A stretch of 6,299 nt of DNA from Rhodospirillales bacterium. Lineage in GTDB: Bacteria; Pseudomonadota; Alphaproteobacteria; CACIAM-22H2. This document shows, in pieces, positions 5,532 through 6,299 of the stretch. The stretch is from NCBI GenBank assembly GCA_016195145.1, contig JACQAF010000035.1, positions 1 to 6,299 of the forward strand. The letters are read 5' to 3'. The notes beneath the pieces were generated by a model. That model saw only the letters and a program-made list of their open reading frames with translations. It ran no database searches and was not told the DNA's origin. Position numbers and translations under genes: made by a program. The number at the start of each line of letters is the position of its first letter. Positions within the stretch are counted from its first letter, which is position 1.

Positions 5532-6299
5532 ATGTTCGGACGAATGCTAGCCGGCAAGCCGAAGGACGAGAAATCCCCCGTCCCCGGACGCATCATCAAA
5601 TACGAGATAATGGTCCATTACGACAAGCATTGGGTCATCGACTGCATCATGGATGACGAAGAGCAGGCGATCATGCACGCGCGGGCGCTGCTCACCGACG
5701 AAAAGAACGACGAGGTCAAGGTCATCCGACAGCGTTCGATGGCCGCGACCGGTTTCACCACGGAAAAGCCGGTCTTCGAACAGGTTCGTCCGCCGAAGAA
5801 AAAGGAAATCGGCCTGTCGGCGACGATCAACGCAGCCCCACCCTGTGAAAAACTCGAAGATCTGTTCTCGCTCGACGCGCGTGTGCTGATGAACCGGCTG
5901 TTCCGCGAGTTTCTCGACAGCCTGGTGATCACGCCGACCGAATTGCTGCACAATTACGGCTACTTCAAGAAGCTCGACAATATCGGTTCGCTGATCTCGA
6001 GCGCGGTCTATCAGGTCGCCCAGGCGCAGGCCAATGCCGGCCTCGGCACGGCGAAGGACCGGGCCAATGTCGTTCATGGCCTGATCGCGCAGGCGACCAC
6101 GCTCGCCCGCGACGCCCTGGTCGAGCGCAAGCGCCTGCCGCCCTTCGAGCCGGAAAGCCTCGCCGAGTTCTGCCGCCGCGTCCAGGCGCGGGTCGAGCCG
6201 CATGAATGGCGATACATGGTGATGATGACGCTGGCCAACCATCTGGCCGGATCGCGCAACTGGGGCCAGAAGCTGGAGCAGATCGTCGCCCTGATGGGC
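5532..6299 (+). CDS. Unrecognised protein, partial (C-terminus beyond window)
   Basis: The frame is open for 256 codons from ATG 5532 to the last base. AGGGGGG at 5516-5522 ends nine bases before the ATG and lies in the 3' end of the Sel1-repeat gene, whose stop is 3 bases away, so the two genes are probably co-translated. I do not recognise the family. Residues about 22-68 (YEIMVHYDKHWVIDCIMDDE through VKVIRQRS) look like a small alpha/beta module with acidic turns. Residues about 69-106 are a linker with a PPKKKE basic patch. From about 107 the chain is mainly helical (LEDLFSLDARVLMNRLFREF, TPTELLHNYGYFKKL), with a conserved-looking RVEPHEWRYMVMM near 219-231. There is no signal peptide or membrane span, so it is probably cytoplasmic. 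This contrasts with its exported neighbour and argues against a direct complex. An in-frame ATG at 5544 is an alternative start. Confidence 0.75.
   Translation, partial: MFGRMLAGKPKDEKSPVPGRIIKYEIMVHYDKHWVIDCIMDDEEQAIMHARALLTDEKNDEVKVIRQRSMAATGFTTEKPVFEQVRPPKKKEIGLSATINAAPPCEKLEDLFSLDARVLMNRLFREFLDSLVITPTELLHNYGYFKKLDNIGSLISSAVYQVAQAQANAGLGTAKDRANVVHGLIAQATTLARDALVERKRLPPFEPESLAEFCRRVQARVEPHEWRYMVMMTLANHLAGSRNWGQKLEQIVALMG

Noticed and set aside
5547..6242. Minus-strand open frame of 231 codons opposite the last gene
   Set aside because: The plus-strand frame is open for the whole 768 bases, has a strong ribosome site and operon spacing, and encodes a more protein-like composition. The reverse frame is a shadow.

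Overview
GC-rich, densely packed DNA, most likely from an alphaproteobacterium (Rhodospirillales-like; an inference from gene content only). Pointers are a hopanoid hpnC-hpnD pair, a bacterial homologue of the mitochondrial complex I assembly factor NDUFAF6, a folate/FAD-dependent TrmFO and a periplasmic Sel1-repeat protein. There are no RNA genes, CRISPR arrays, insertion sequences or phage genes that I can support.

Left block (1-998, minus strand): hpnC, followed with an ATGA overlap by the first 44 codons of hpnD, which runs off the window. These are two of the three enzymes of the HpnC/D/E route from farnesyl diphosphate to squalene, the hopanoid precursor.

Middle block (about 1072-3241, plus strand), divergent from hpnC: a probable extended -10 promoter, a 21-codon cysteine-rich small ORF with a good Shine-Dalgarno, then a TTG-started NDUFAF6-like gene whose start overlaps the small ORF's stop, then a cytochrome P450 36 nt further on. 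The NDUFAF6-like protein has the squalene/phytoene synthase fold signature but lacks the Asp-rich catalytic motifs. It therefore sits back to back with two true, catalytic members of the same superfamily.

Third block (3248-4457, minus strand): trmFO, tail to tail with the P450 with a 6-bp gap. The gene is disrupted. Its FAD-binding N-terminus and its main body are in different reading frames, and roughly 60-70 family-conserved residues between them are absent, including the segment that normally carries the catalytic Cys motif. It is either a pseudogene or an assembly error. The nearby P450 also appears to lack about 20 residues before its I helix, although in frame.

Right block (4647-6299, plus strand): an exported Sel1-repeat (TPR-like) protein and, 3 nt downstream, a partial gene for a protein I do not recognise, open to the window edge. 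The two probably form an operon.

Nothing here is a convincing new defence, mobile or secretion system. The items most worth checking are the small Cys-rich ORF coupled to the NDUFAF6-like gene, the broken trmFO, and the P450 placed beside a degenerate synthase paralogue and the hopanoid genes.
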